From Solanum dulcamara (lineage: Eukaryota; Streptophyta; Magnoliopsida; Solanales; Solanaceae): a stretch of 64,000 nucleotides of DNA. The notes beneath the pieces were generated by a model. It saw nothing but the letters and a program-made list of their open reading frames with translations, was not told the origin of the DNA and did no database searches. Below are positions 47,770 through 59,215 of this stretch, piece after piece (within the stretch, counting starts at the first letter, position 1; each line of letters opens with the position of its first letter). The stretch spans positions 12,964,949 to 13,028,948 of the forward strand of contig NC_077244.1 of the NCBI RefSeq assembly GCF_947179165.1, written 5' to 3'. Made by a program: the position numbers and the translations under genes.

Positions 47770-48227
47770 TATGTTTTTCAAGATCTCTACAATGGGAGGG
47801 TGAAGAATATTGATAAAAATAAGGAATACTTATATTTTCTTCTCAGACAAAGACTATCTAGAATGAGAAAATCAAATGGATTGACTTTTAGAACTAAGAA
47901 CCTAGCAACTTTAGTAGCTCAAAATAGAGATAGTATTAGCTTCTGGCATAAAGACTTGGTCATGTGGATATAACACTGCAAATTTTTCAAAATTCATATA
48001 ATTGATATAATGAAAAAATTTACTATTTTTCCTTGTGGAAAACATACTAGAATGTCATTTCCTAATAGTTCTACTACTCATATATTTGATATAGGTCATA
48101 TGGATTTGTGGGGATCCCACAAAGCTTCTACTTGTGAGGGTTATAAATCTTTTTTAACTATAGTTGGTGATTTTTCTAAAGAAATCTAGAAATTTCTTTT
48201 AAAATTGAAATCAGATGTAATAATGTG
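47770..48227 (+). pseudogene. Ty1/copia GAG-pre-integrase and integrase start
   Basis: Translation gives FPCGKHTRMSFPNSST then HIFDIGHMDLWGSHKAS and YKSFLTIVGDFSKEI. This is the junction between the GAG-pre-integrase zinc region and the copia integrase core, with the D of HMDLWG present. There is an in-frame stop after FSKEI. The fragment is cut by a gypsy LTR beginning at 48228. It is the only copia pol sequence in the window. Confidence 0.85.
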
Positions 48228-48424
48228 TAATGACCCAGTCGGTCATTTTTAGAAATTTGCATGAAATTACCATTTTACCACTCCCGATAGTTTCCTCGAG
48301 TCGTATTTGATCAATTTACGATGTTAGTTTTGAATTATTTTTGGAAAAGTTGTGATTTTTGGTAAGTTTTGAGTTTTAAGAGGCTTGAGTTGTGAAATAG
48401 TATTTTTTGGTGTCTTTCGGAGTT
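48228..48424 (+). mobile_element. First 197 bp of a gypsy 5' LTR
   Basis: It starts TGTAATGACCCAGTCGG and follows the start of the 13175 LTR (shared GGAAAAGTTRWG, GAAATAGT and GGTGTCWTT). Homology stops at about 48424. The last 249 bp of an LTR of this kind, followed by a PBS and gag, are found at 63361-63609, so these are probably two ends of one LTR split by later insertions. Confidence 0.75.
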
Positions 48425-48515
48425 TTGCCTCTAATCTCCTTGAGATTAGAGGCAAGTACCCAATCTCGAGGACTAGAAGCGAGTACCCGATTCTCATGAG
48501 GATAATGCCTTTATA
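48425..48515. repeat. Perfect hairpin and tandem duplication at a junction
   Basis: A perfect 14-base inverted repeat, TTGCCTCTAATCTC (48425-48438) and GAGATTAGAGGCAA (48442-48455), has a three-base loop. The right arm starts a duplication of about 28 bases: GAGGCAAGTACCCAATCTC and then GAAGCGAGTACCCGATTCTC. It lies exactly between the LTR fragment and the LINE. Confidence 0.85.
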
Positions 48516-48739
48516 TCATGGCAAGATATATTGGGCCCTCTTCAATGGGGCAATACATTGGACTATACCTAGCAGTAAGAAGAGGAGACTCTCCCCTTTA
48601 CAATGGTCCTAATTATAGGATATTCAAAATAGCTATAACTATACATAGAGATATCCAAGTTGAAGATCAAATTAGAACAACAGTTTGGGGGAGGTCAAGG
48701 GGGTTTCTTGATCCTTTTGAGCCTTCTTCTTCTGAAATT

Positions 48740-51700
48740 TGTCATTCCCAGCATGTCTATTTCCATGTGAGCTCTAGCTTCCCTGGGGAGGTCCTTCTTG
48801 GTGAATTAGAGCTCAGGAGCTGTGCATTTATGGATGTATTTGGAAAGACTATCAGCCTGGAGTTGGCTTCTATGAAGGCATGATTGCAGCTGAACTCTTG
48901 GAATTAGATGATGAGGCTATTGAGTTTGTCCAGCAGTTCCTTGATAGACCAAGGAGGCTTTGCTTCATGCTACAGCTATCTGATAAGCAGCTGAGAATCA
49001 ACCTCCAGCACTACCTGTGAATAACCAAGATAAAGGCACCAAGAGAGACCAAAGATTACAGCTTTAATCTCTACTTGATTGTTAGTTCCAGCACCTAGAG
49101 GAATTGTAAAAGAAAAAATAAGCTCACAAGATGCATTTTTAAGGATTCATCCTCCACCAATGTTGCCAGAATTGTTGAGAGCACTACCATCAGTGTTTAG
49201 CTTCACCAAATGATTAGGAAGCTTGGTCCAGCATACAGGGGTAATCTTGATATCATGGTAGCATTGTTCAACTAAGGGGACAAGGTCTCTCTAGTTGTTA
49301 GGCCACATAATATAGGGAAAAACACTGTGAAGCAAGTGGAAAATATCCTTAAAGACAGGGAATTTGACTCTTGCAAGATTAGACTGCTTCCCTCCATACT
49401 TGGAAGCACATCTATTCTTCCAAAGGTTCCAATATATGAAGATAGGGAGAGCCTGTGGGCCTCATTCTTATACTTAGCATTCTACCACCTCATTAGCAGA
49501 TTTGTAAGAGGTGTGTACTCCTTGTTAATGCCCAAGGAATCAGCAAATACACTCCAGGTACTCCTGGTAAAAGCTCCTGCAACAAAGATGTGATCTATGG
49601 TATCTTGGCCAGGTCTGTAACAGCAGTAGCACTGAGAAGGAGGGTGACCAAATCTGGTAAGCTTGTCATTGGTGGGAAGCTTCCTTCTAATAGCCCTCCA
49701 AACAAGAAAGGAACATTTGAAAGGGATGTGCTGGTGCCAGACATTAGAGTTAATCTTGGTTTTGTGCCTCTTATCTCTGATGATATCCCAAGCAGAAGAA
49801 CAACTAAACTCTCCATTATTGTTTAGTGTCCAACATGGTTGGTCTTGCTTGATAGGCTGATGGTTGATGTGAGTAGAAAGAATAGTAGACACAAACTGTG
49901 GAGGAGCCTGTTTAATGAGCAAATCAGCATTCCATTATCCATTGTTCATGAAGGCTGAGACTTGGGTGTTATTGAGCCTGCAGCTGTGAGTGCTGAATTG
50001 AGCTAAAGGGCCAATTCCCAGCCAGTTATCCCACCAAAAGAGGCAAGAAACAGACTGAATTTGCCATTGTATGTGAGGCTCAACATTATGCTTGTTCTTC
50101 ATCAAATGCTTCCAGATTAGAGATTGTCCAGAATGCCCTTTTTTGGTAATGGGATTGGACCTTTGACAATACTTAGCTTTGAGAAACTCCTCCCACAGAG
50201 AATGCTTGGTCCTAAATACCCACCACTGTTTATATTGGAAGGACTTGGCTACACCAGATATTTGTCTCACACCAATACCTCCTTCATCATAGGGGTAACT
50301 AAGGTTCTTCCAAGAGGACCAATGGTACTTCCTCTTGTCATTTTTCCACCCCAAAAAGAAATTTGCAGTGATGCTCTGGATTTGTTTGATAGTGGTTGCA
50401 AAAGGGGAACTAACTGAGAGAAGATGAATAGGAAGGGCTTGAATGACATGGTTAATCAATGTGACTCTGCCTCCATAGCTGAGGATCTTAGCCTTCCACC
50501 CTGTTATTTTATTCACAACTTTGGCAATCAAATCAGAGTAATAAGTGATCTTCTGCCTACTAATATAGAGAGGGCATCCCAAGTGATAGGGATGGTCTTT
50601 TGCTTGAAGCCAGTGACCCTCTTGATCCTTCTTACAGTAGAATTAAAGGCATTAGAGGGGACCATGAAGTGGCTTTTATCTCTGTTGATCAACTGACCTA
50701 AAGTACTCTCATAAGTGTGCAAAGTATCTATAATGAGCTGCAAGGTTTGAGACCTCCCAAAAGAGAAAATGATCACATCATCTGCAAAGCTAAGATGATT
50801 AATCTGGGGGGCCCTCTTTTCTATGAAAAAGCTATGATACCTGGGATGATGGTGAAGATTATTCATAATTCTTGATAGCACTTCAGCCCCAAGGATGAAC
50901 AAGGTAGGTGAAAGAGGGTCTCCTTGTTTAAGGCCTTTAGTGGAGTGGAAGAAGCCATGTCTTGAGCCATTAATAATGATGGAGTACCAGTTATAGGACA
51001 TAATCCTCCATACCATATCAATGAACCCTTCCCCAAAGCCCATTCTCCTCAAGACCAAACAGATATAGGACCAAGAAACTCTATCATATGCCTTGGCCAT
51101 GTCCAACTTAATGACCACATTGCCACCCACATTAGGCTTCTTAATCTGATGAATGATCTCTTGAGCAAGAATGATATTCTCAGAAATGCTCCTATTCTTG
51201 ACAAATCCTGATTGGTTAAGGGAAATAAGATTAGGAAGAATGGGAGCTAATCTAAGGCAAAGAAGCTTAGAGATGATCTTGTTGGTGAAGTTGCTAAGGC
51301 TAATAGGCCTAAATTCAGAAAGCTTGTTAGGATGGTTAACTTTTGGGAGAAGAACCAAACAGGTATAAGTTAGGTATTTAGGCAGGTTTTGACTACTAAA
51401 AAAAAGCAAGGACCACTCTGAACAATTCCTCCTTAATGATCTCCCAGCATTCTTGAAAACAATTCCATTCATCCCATCAGGGCCAGCTGCTGAGTTAGGA
51501 TTCATAGAGAATATAACATTTCTTAGTTCTTCTAAGGTGGGGAAAGCTTGGATATTCTTATTCTGGTCATCACTGACTAGCTTAGGGATGCACTGAAGGG
51601 CATCTTCCTGGATATGATGCTCCTTACCTGTGAAGATGTGCTGAAAATGAGCACAGTCAGCCCTGGCTATATCTTCTTCTCCTTGCAGCTATGTGCCTTC

Positions 51701-52837
51701 TTCATCTTGAATTCTATGAATGTAAAGCTTCCTCTTCCTTCCTCTGGTGATAGCATGGAAGTACTTGGAGTTCATGTCTCCATCTTTGAACCACTACAAC
51801 TGAGTTTTTTGTTTCAGCATGGAGTCCTCTATCTTCAAATATCTAATATACTCAGTATTGATAGCATGCAGGTTAGCTCTACATTCCTCAGAGTTGGATG
51901 AAATCAGTTCCTCTTCAGCTTGTCTAGCCTTGTCCTCATACTCTTTTACCTTGGCATATATGTCCTCAAACTGCAGCTTAGACCACCTACTAAGAGTAGT
52001 AGATAATCTCTTCATTTTTTGATGGAAACACCACATGGGATTGCCTTCAATAGGCTTGTTCCAGCAATTGCTAACAATCTTCATAAAGGAGGGGTCATCA
52101 GTCTAGCAGTTCAGAAACTTGAAGTATTTGATGTGATGATGATTGTGCTTAGTCATTTCTAACAACAAGGGGCAGTGGTCTGAGCCCACAGTAAAGAGGT
52201 GAGTAATGGTAGTCTGAGGTATCACTTCCAGCCATTTTTCATTGACCATACCCCTATCTAATCGCTTCTATATTTTGAAGAATATACCCCTCTGATTAGA
52301 CCAGGTAAACTTCTGACCAGAGAACCCCAAATCTTGCAAGCCACAAGCTTCTATAATGCTAATAAACTCCAAACTCTTTCTCATATTGTATATGGCTCCC
52401 CCTAGTTTCTCTTCAGGATCTGTAATCATATTGAAATCACTTAAGGTGCACCAAGGAAGGGAGGTATTGGACTGGTGAAGCATACTATCCCAAAGAGGTC
52501 TTCTCAGGTAGTCTTTACACTTAGCATATATAAAGGATACAATGAATTGATTTGGATTCATTACATGGTTAATTTCACAAGTGATCACCTACTTTCCATT
52601 ATCAAGAATCCTGCAGTCCACATCCTTAGTCCAAAAAAGCCAAATCTTACCATTTGGATTGCTAAGTGCATGATCCATATTGAGATGATTTTTGAAATGA
52701 TGAATCTGAGAGCTATTAGAGAAAGGCTCCAAAATTACAAAAAAAGAAACCTGATAGATATTCTTGAGAGATTTAAGTCTTTCCATGGCTCCCTGGGTAT
52801 TAATACCCCTCACATTCCAATAGAGAGTACTAATCAT
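48740..52837 (-). pseudogene. LINE ORF2: endonuclease, reverse transcriptase, RNase H
   Basis: ORF2 starts at ATG 52837-52835, inside the ORF1 stop. Endonuclease motifs: LYWNVRG, an ILEP motif, LSDFNMI (normally GDFN, so G to S) and a VGSDHCPLLL end at about 52190. RT: AGPDGMNG, FRPISLSNF, NQSGFVKNRS, KLDMAKAYDRVSW, GLKQGDPLSP and catalytic SFADDVIIF (about 50770). A zinc-binding region with CYCCYRPGQDTIDH lies near 49620. RNase H has KLNTDGSALNN near 49195. Breaks: a stop at 52586-52588, one after RGIFFKI (52268), a frameshift of a few bases near 50565 after PITW, and stops near 49922 and 49480. It would nick DNA and prime reverse transcription in an active copy. Confidence 0.9.
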
Positions 52838-55800
52838 TGGGAGATTTTGGAGGTATAGGATCTAGTTTTTGGTCTACCCTTGGTGGCAGAGTTAACAGTG
52901 TTACTTGGTTTGGAGTTGAACTTTATCCTGTATGTACCTCTTGGAGATAATCCTTGAGAGTTAGTAACATGTTGGATCTCATCTTCATAGACATTATCCC
53001 TGGATGGGCTGAAAGCTTTGATCAATTGTTCACTCACAGCATCATCCTCATCATACTCATTCATAGGCTGATTATCACTATCCTCTTCATCTTCAGAGAC
53101 ACACACAGCATACTCATCAACCTCAGGAGGAACTTCATTATTGGTGTTGAGAGTACAGCTGAGTTGGGGGTGAGCAGTAGTTGCTTCAGGAATGAGACCT
53201 GCTGAGTGTGGGGGGAGAAGTGAGGATACAATGGGCCTGAAGAGGGGTTATATCCATTCCCACTTGATCATCATTAATCACAAATTATTGACAACTCTGA
53301 TCCACATGCTGTAAAGATATGTTGTCAAGAAGCTTAGGAATTTGACATTTCTCAGCATGATTTCTTTCATCTATTTTATTCTTTATAGCATCCCTCCCAT
53401 TTTTACTCAACTTGTTCTTTTTTGTAGTAGAATGTTGGACACTAGTGCTGGCAATAGACTCCAAATCCTTAGCCATAGAACCTTTGGGAGTTGGCATGGT
53501 AGGATCCTTTACAAGATCCTTTTCTTCAGTGGTTGCAAGCTGGGCTGTAGCATTTATATCAGTATGATTAGTGGTTGCAGGGGCTCTAAGGTCACTCTTA
53601 GGGTCAGTGTTTTGGTTCTTATGCAAAACATGAGACAATTCCCTTCCCCCTGTGGTTACCCCTTCTTGTAGTTTAGAGTGTGTCTCCTTTTCACTTCCAT
53701 CCTGACCCCCAACATCTTCAGCATCAACAACATTAATAATTGGGGGCATTCTGGGGATTAGGAGAATAAAGTCAATACCTGAATTTCCTGCAACATTGGT
53801 CCTTTGAGTAGTACCTGTTAAAATAGTACTTATGCATACAATATGGGGGGAGAGAGTTTGTGGGAGAGATAAGTCAATACCTTATCTCTGAGTTGTAGTG
53901 CTTGCCTTCATTGTTGATGAACTCTTCACCAAAGAGTTCTTCTGGATGTATATGTCTCCTGCATCTTGGTTAGTGGGTTGATCTTGCATAACAAGATCAA
54001 CATGAACATTGGGAGTAGATATAGGAGGAGAAGTCTTACCTGGATCTACTTTGCTTTACTGCACTGCAACATACTTACCTTTGGCTATTGCTCCTGCAGG
54101 TCTGTTTTCTTGGTTCAGCTGGCCATTGATGTGTCCTTTGTTTTGTTTTCTTCTTTGAGTTTGCCAAACATTGTCATCCTTGCTAGCCTTAGTGTTTTGT
54201 GGCTGTTGTGAGGTACTGGATGTTAAAGGATTGTGGTGAATCTGTAAGTTGGCAGATTGAGATTGGTTGTGCTCTTTGTTCTCTCCCTCATTTTGGCTCT
54301 TGTTTTTTGTTGCAATTTCAGATTCTCTCCTTTTTCATTTGTTCTTTATCTCTTCTCTTGATGTTACAAACATGCACCATATGCCCCTGATGCTTGCAAT
54401 ACATGCAATACTCAGGTACATTCTCATATAGGAGTTCTTGCCACCTCCCTATTGTCGGATCACTTTTGTCATGCCCAAGCCATACATGATGGGGTCTTTT
54501 TTGTGTAAGATTGACCTGCACTCTCACCTTAGCAGTTCTTCCCCTAGTCTTCTGAATAGAGGCTGCATCTATGAAGAGAACTTTCCCAACAGGAGCAAGG
54601 AGGGTAGTCAGGAACTCCTTATCATAACAATGCCATGGGAGTTCAAGAAGAGCTACCCAGACTGGGATAATTAGAGTTTCCTCCTCTGGCTTGAAAGTTG
54701 GAGTCCATGTTTGTATTCTTATGATCTAACCTTCAATAGTCATTCTTTGCTTGGTCCACATAGTTGTGTAGTCCAATTCATTGTCCAGGTCAATATATAC
54801 ATGCCTAGCATTGAAGTGGGCAATTTTAACACCTCCTACCAATTGTAATTGGAGATGAAGCTTCTCTTTATAAGCTCCACTTTAGGCATAGTACTACTGA
54901 ATTTCCCAACAAGAGTATATTTACACCTTTCAGCTAACTTAACCATGAAGTCATCCTTATCATAGATCAAAGCTGGTAAGACTTGTCTGGTAGTATAAAT
55001 AGGAGTAGATAGATTAAGAGGGACATTATTTTTGGCTTGGTTAAGTCTAAGTTTGGAGGCAAAGGTTTGTATAACAGTATATGGGGCTAGGTGAGGGACC
55101 TGTTCCTTTCTATTAGGGAACTGGTTCCTTGGAGGATTTTTAGTGGTGTTTTCTATTAGTTGGGGCAGGTTATTAACAGGTTTAGGGACTTGGTTATTGG
55201 GGCCAATTCTATCAAAGTTGGAGGATATCTTAGGGAAGTTATTAGGAATACTAGTAGGCTTGTGGGTATGCTGGTTCATTGCAGGATTAGACTCAGAGTT
55301 GGCAATGATGTGTTTAGGGCCCTGCACATTAATATTAGCAGTGGTACCAGGAAGCTCATTTGCTCCACTGGATTTCAACAATTGCAATTCAGAAGTAATT
55401 AAATTGGAAGAATATATTGCTACATTATTCTTACCAATATGAGAATTGTGATTCACAGGCTCAGATTCCAGGCTACTTTTCAAGTAATGCATAACATTAT
55501 TTCGATGCTCTATATTAGAATGAAGTTGAGCATCCTTAGGATAAATGATATGCTTATCCTGTGCATTATTAGCAAAAGAGAAAGAAAACTTACCTGAAGC
55601 TCTTTGGCTTAGGCTACTGTTGTGGTGATCTAAACACTTTTGTGTTTGATCATTGCAATTCGTTTGATTAGATTGAGATTGGATGCCGTTACCACTATTC
55701 TGAGAGTGATCATGAGCCAAAGTTAGCTTCTTATTTGGTAAAGCCATGTAACTGTTGGTATCTCCTCCACTTGTGTCTTGATGACTTTTTGGATTTGAAT

Positions 55801-55882
55801 ATTTTGGAGGTGATTCGAAGTGACTGGTTTGTGTGGAAAGCTTCACAGCATCATTGGGAATATTTTGGCATTGACCTTCCAT
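52834..55882 (-). pseudogene. LINE ORF1 with CCHC knuckle
   Basis: The likely start is ATG at 55882-55880 (MEGQCQNIPND); the frame can be extended one codon upstream only by a TTG. Residues 1-350 are Asn/Ser/Gln-rich and low-complexity. After a frameshift at about 54838 comes a DUF4283-like region: GVKIAHFNARHVYID and WTPTFKPEEETLIIPVW. It ends with a knuckle CMYCKHQGHMVHVC (CX2CX4HX4C) near 54390. A long charged linker with several stops follows (54317-53750), then two open segments ending KISQ and stop at 52834. ORF1 proteins of plant LINEs coat the RNA. The stop overlaps the ORF2 start (ATGA). Confidence 0.85.
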
Positions 55883-56213
55883 CAATTAGTTCGCCGGAGC
55901 TTCGGCAACTTTACCATGATTGTCGTCTTGACAACTTTTCAAATTTGAGCTAATTGATAGTGATTTGAGACATGCCATATAGTTAGATGTCATCCCCATA
56001 CTTTCACGCACCTTTTGGCATTGGTCTCATGTCATTTGGTTCGCCGGAGCTCCGGCGACCCCATTGTGGTCAGTGTTCGAATTAGAATTCAAAGTTCCAA
56101 GTTGATATTCGAGGTGATTGTTGATACCTGGGAGGTGCTCATTGTCTAGCTGAATAGTTTGGCATTGGTCTTGTATCAATTGGTTCGCCGGAGCTCTGGC
56201 GACTTCATCGCGA
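55863..56213 (-). repeat. Repeated units at the LINE 5' end
   Basis: Three units with a period near 146 bases begin (plus coordinates) at about 55863, 56011 and 56157. Each has TTTGGCATTG, then GGTTCGCCGGAGCTCYGGCGA after about 18 bases; the third is partial. They cover the 5' UTR, and the ORF1 ATG lies within the unit nearest the coding region. Confidence 0.85.
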
Positions 56214-56568
56214 TCAGCTAGCGGTGAGTCCTCCTAGTTCCGGAGGATATTAAGCCCCTTTTGTATAGTTTTGATGTCATTTACTTTTTCTTGATTGTTG
56301 GTAGCCATGGGTTTGTCATGGGTACCTTTTAAATTGTAGATAGAGGCTTCATAGACCGGAGTGTAGAAATGTTGAATTGTTCTTTTGAGTAGCCCTTTTT
56401 AAAATTTCTTGTCGAGTTGATGATTGTTTGCCAGTATATCCTTAATTGAGTTTTTCTCTAAGAGAATATGATTCAACAAACGTGTGACTAGACCAGGTGG
56501 TTCATTCGGAGGTCAGAAATAGCCTTCGAGTGCCGGCCATGCCTAGGGTACCCTCCTGGGGCATGACA
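56214..56568 (+). mobile_element. 5' LTR of a gypsy element, only the last 355 bp
   Basis: It aligns with 62990-63360 from CTAGCGGTGAGTCC to the end (GGGGCATGACA against GGGGTGTGACA), about 95% by eye. There is one deletion of about 23 bases, near GATTGTTTG (56426). The first 2 kb are missing at the LINE junction; the short word CAGCTAGCGG is shared by both sequences at the joint. A PBS follows. Confidence 0.92.
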
Positions 56569-56572
56569 AACA

Positions 56573-56585
56573 TGGTATCAGAGCC
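56573..56585 (+). other. Primer-binding site (initiator Met tRNA type)
   Basis: TGGTATCAGAGCC starts five bases after the LTR end. Confidence 0.93.
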
Positions 56586-56785
56586 TAGATTTCAAGAGTC
56601 CTAGGGAGTCTATGAAGCCGTGTCTATTAGAATTTTGCTTATGGGTGTGTTGTGCATCACACTTATAATGAGGAGGCTATAAGACATTAGAAATTGTTTC
56701 ACTTCTGTCATACTCTGGAATTCGTGCGATAGAGTTAAACTCTATAAAACTCTTTTCTAATTCATGCATTTGTACGTTATAGATA

Positions 56786-57960
56786 ATGCCTCTTAAACGT
56801 ATGGCTAGACAGAGAAATATTGATAATGCAGAGATGCCCCAATCTGAGGTACGCCCGGCAAGGGCTAGAGGCCGACCTACGAGGTATGCGGAGGCGCCTT
56901 CAGTGCCTGCTACCCTGCCTGCACCCACGTCAGAGGCGGAATTTAGAGGGGCAATTGCAATGCTCACTCATTTAGTGGCTGCCCAAAATGGTAACTAGAG
57001 TTCGCTGACTCTTAGCTCTAGTCTCCAAGAGTCATTTGGTGCCGCTAGAATTCGAGACTTTCTGAGAATGAATCCACCGGCATTCACGGGTTTAAAGGTT
57101 GATGAAGACCCCTAAAATTTTATTGATGAGATGTGAAAAATTCTGAAAGCTATGTATGCTACAGAAATTGAGGGGGTTAAGTTGGTGTCTTATTAACTCA
57201 AAGATGTGGCAAACATCTGGTATAAGCAATGGGAGCAAGGTAGAGGTGAGAATGCTGAACCTGCTAGGTGGGATGAATTTGAGTGAGCCTTTCTTGACCA
57301 CTTCTTTCCCCGAGAATTGAGGGAAATGAAAGTGGAGGAATTTGTGAACCTGAAGCAAAAAGATATGACAGTTAAGGAGTATGGCCTGAAGTTCATCCAG
57401 CTGTCCAGGTATGCTCCAGAAATGATCCCAGATATGAGGTCAAAGATAAGGAAGTTCATCTCCGGATTAGGAAGGCATGTGAAGGAGTGCAAAGCAGCAT
57501 TATTGATCTCGGACATGGATATTTTGAGACTAATGGTGTATGCTCAACAGGTGGAGGATGAGAAGAAAAAAGACAGAGAGGAGCATCTGAGAAAGAAGGT
57601 AAGATCAGTTGGGCATGAGAATGAGCAGAGGCAAAACAAGGGCAATAGGTCCTTCTTCTAGAATAGGCCTCCCAATTATGCCTCATCTACCGCAAATGCA
57701 CTTATACCGCAGAACAGGTATGACCGGCAAGGACAGAGTCGCCAGAATTTCAGACCCCAAGGTTCTCAATCCCAAGCTAGCGTGGGTTAAGGTTCGCAAG
57801 AGAAGCCACCATGTGTCAAGTGTGGTAAGCTCCAGTTGGGAGAGTGTAGAGCAGGGAGGGCCGGTTGTTATAAATGCGGCCAAATGAACCATTTTTAGAG
57901 AGAGTGTCCAGCATGAGAGGACAGGGCCCAGTCTCTACTACCACACCACCGACTAGGGGT
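56786..57960 (+). pseudogene. Gypsy gag with zinc knuckles
   Basis: Starts MPLKRMARQRN, then an Arg/Ala/Pro-rich N-terminus (ARARGRPTRYAEAP) and the gag core: MNPPAFTGLKVDEDP, IWYKQWEQGRGENA, FPRELREMKVEEFVNLKQ, then a coiled, charged segment VEDEKKKDREEHLRKK. Near 57805-57905 are CVKCGKLQLGEC and CYKCGQMNHF followed by a stop and REC, that is a CX2CX4HX4C knuckle interrupted by a stop in the loop. Stops also at 56998, at three codons between 57110 and 57290, and at 57661. It would form the RNA-packaging shell in an active copy. Confidence 0.9.
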
Positions 57961-57989
57961 GATCAGAGGGGCACTACTTCAGGCACGAG

Positions 57990-58503
57990 GGGAGGTACAA
58001 ACTGCTTATATGCCATGGGTAGTCGCCAAGATCAAGAAAACTCTCCAAACATCGTGACGGGTATGATTCGAGTCTCTTCTTATGACTGTTATGTTTTGTT
58101 AGATTCGGGTGCCACACTATCTTTTGTAACTCCTTACGTGGCTAGTAAATTCAGTAAAATTCCTGAATGTCTTCTTGAGCCTTTTAGTGTAGCTACTCTT
58201 GTGGGTGATTCTGTCTTAGCTGAGAGAGTCTATAGAGATTGCACTGTGTCAATTCATCACAGGGATACCTTGGCTGACTTGGTTGAGTTGGATATGGTTG
58301 ATTTCGATGTGATCCTTGGCATGGACTGGCTTTATGTCTATTATGCCTCTATTGATTATAGGACTCGGATTGTTAAGTTCAAATTCCCAAATGAGGCAGT
58401 CATAGAGTGGAAGAGGAGTCCTGTCATGCCTAAGGGTAAGTTTATTTCTTACCTTAGGGCCAGGAAGCTAATCTCAAAAGGGTGTGTTTATCACATTGTC
58501 TGA
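57990..58503 (+). pseudogene. Gypsy protease domain, intact-looking
   Basis: One open frame carries VLLDSGATLSFVTPY with the aspartic protease triad DSG, then VELDMVDFDVILGMDWL and KGKFISYLRARKLISKGCVYHIV, ending in TGA at 58501-58503. It has no internal stop. It should continue into RT, but the next bases belong to the far end of RT. The protein would cut the Gag-Pol polyprotein. Confidence 0.9.
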
Positions 58504-59215
58504 GTTCTCTAAATGTGAATTTTGTATGCAAAGTTCTCTAAATGTGAATTTTGGCTTGCATCAGTGGCTTTCCTAGGCCATATTGTATCTGGAGATGGTA
58601 TTTAGGTTGACGCTCAGAAGATTGAAGCGGTAAAGAATTGGGCCAGACCCACATCCCCGACGGAGATAAGGAGCTTCTTGGGTTTGGTCAGTTATTATCG
58701 AAGGTTTGTAGAGGGATTCTCATCCATATCATCACCATTGACTAAGCCGACCCAAAAGAAGGCTAAGTTCTAATGGCCCGATGCTTGTGAAGAGAGTTTC
58801 CAGAAATTGAAGACCAAGCTAACCACTGCTCCTATCTTGACTTTGCCCGATGGAACAGAGGGCTTTGTGATCTATTATGATGCATCTAGAATTGGGTTGG
58901 GCTGTGTACTGATGTAGAGGGGAAAGGTGATAGCCTATGCTTCAAGACAACTTAAGGTTCATGAGAGAAACTACCCAACTCATGACCTCAAGCTGGCAAC
59001 TGTGGTGTGTGCGCTTAAAATTTGGTGCCACTATTTATATGGAGTGCATGTTGATGTATTCACCAATCACAAGAGCTTACAATATGTCTTTAGCCAGAAA
59101 GAACTCAACCTGAGGCAAAGGAGATGGTTCGAGCTACTCAAGGACTATGACATAGAATCCTCTACCATCTAAGTAAAGCTAATATTATTGCTGATGCTCT
59201 TAGCAGGTTATCCAT
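58504..59215 (+). pseudogene. RT end and RNase H, RT core deleted
   Basis: The first recognisable residues are EFSKCEFWL, then [33 protein letters not shown], and RNase H with [42 protein letters not shown] and [20 protein letters not shown]. Everything from the end of protease through the fingers, palm and FIDD catalytic box is absent (about 690 bp compared with 29600-30250). The joint has a 29-bp tandem duplication (58503-58560). Stops lie near 58602, 58771 and 58916, and there is a frameshift near 59152. Confidence 0.9.

Larger units (their letters stand above)
48456..56213 (-). mobile_element. Nearly full-length L1-type LINE, 3' end lost
   Basis: Minus-strand order from the right: a repeated 5' region (55863-56213), ORF1 (start 55882), ORF2 (start 52837) with endonuclease, RT, zinc region and RNase H, and a partial 3' UTR. 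The 3' UTR matches the LINE at 44457 only up to GGGGAGAGTCTCC (about 48587). The rest, including the GTTTATGTCCCC block and poly-A, is missing, which is unusual because LINEs normally lose 5' ends. The 5' end abuts the interior of a gypsy LTR at 56214. Frames are interrupted only a few times, so it is younger than most elements here, but not active. Confidence 0.9.

Noticed and set aside
52475..52858. 127-aa plus-strand open frame
   Set aside because: It is the antisense shadow of the LINE endonuclease region, which has clear motifs on the minus strand.
55143..55442. 99-aa plus-strand open frame
   Set aside because: Antisense to LINE ORF1; low-complexity codons of ORF1 explain it.
55883..55885. 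ORF1 start one codon upstream of 55882
   Set aside because: That codon is TTG; the first ATG is at 55882-55880 and needs no unusual initiation.
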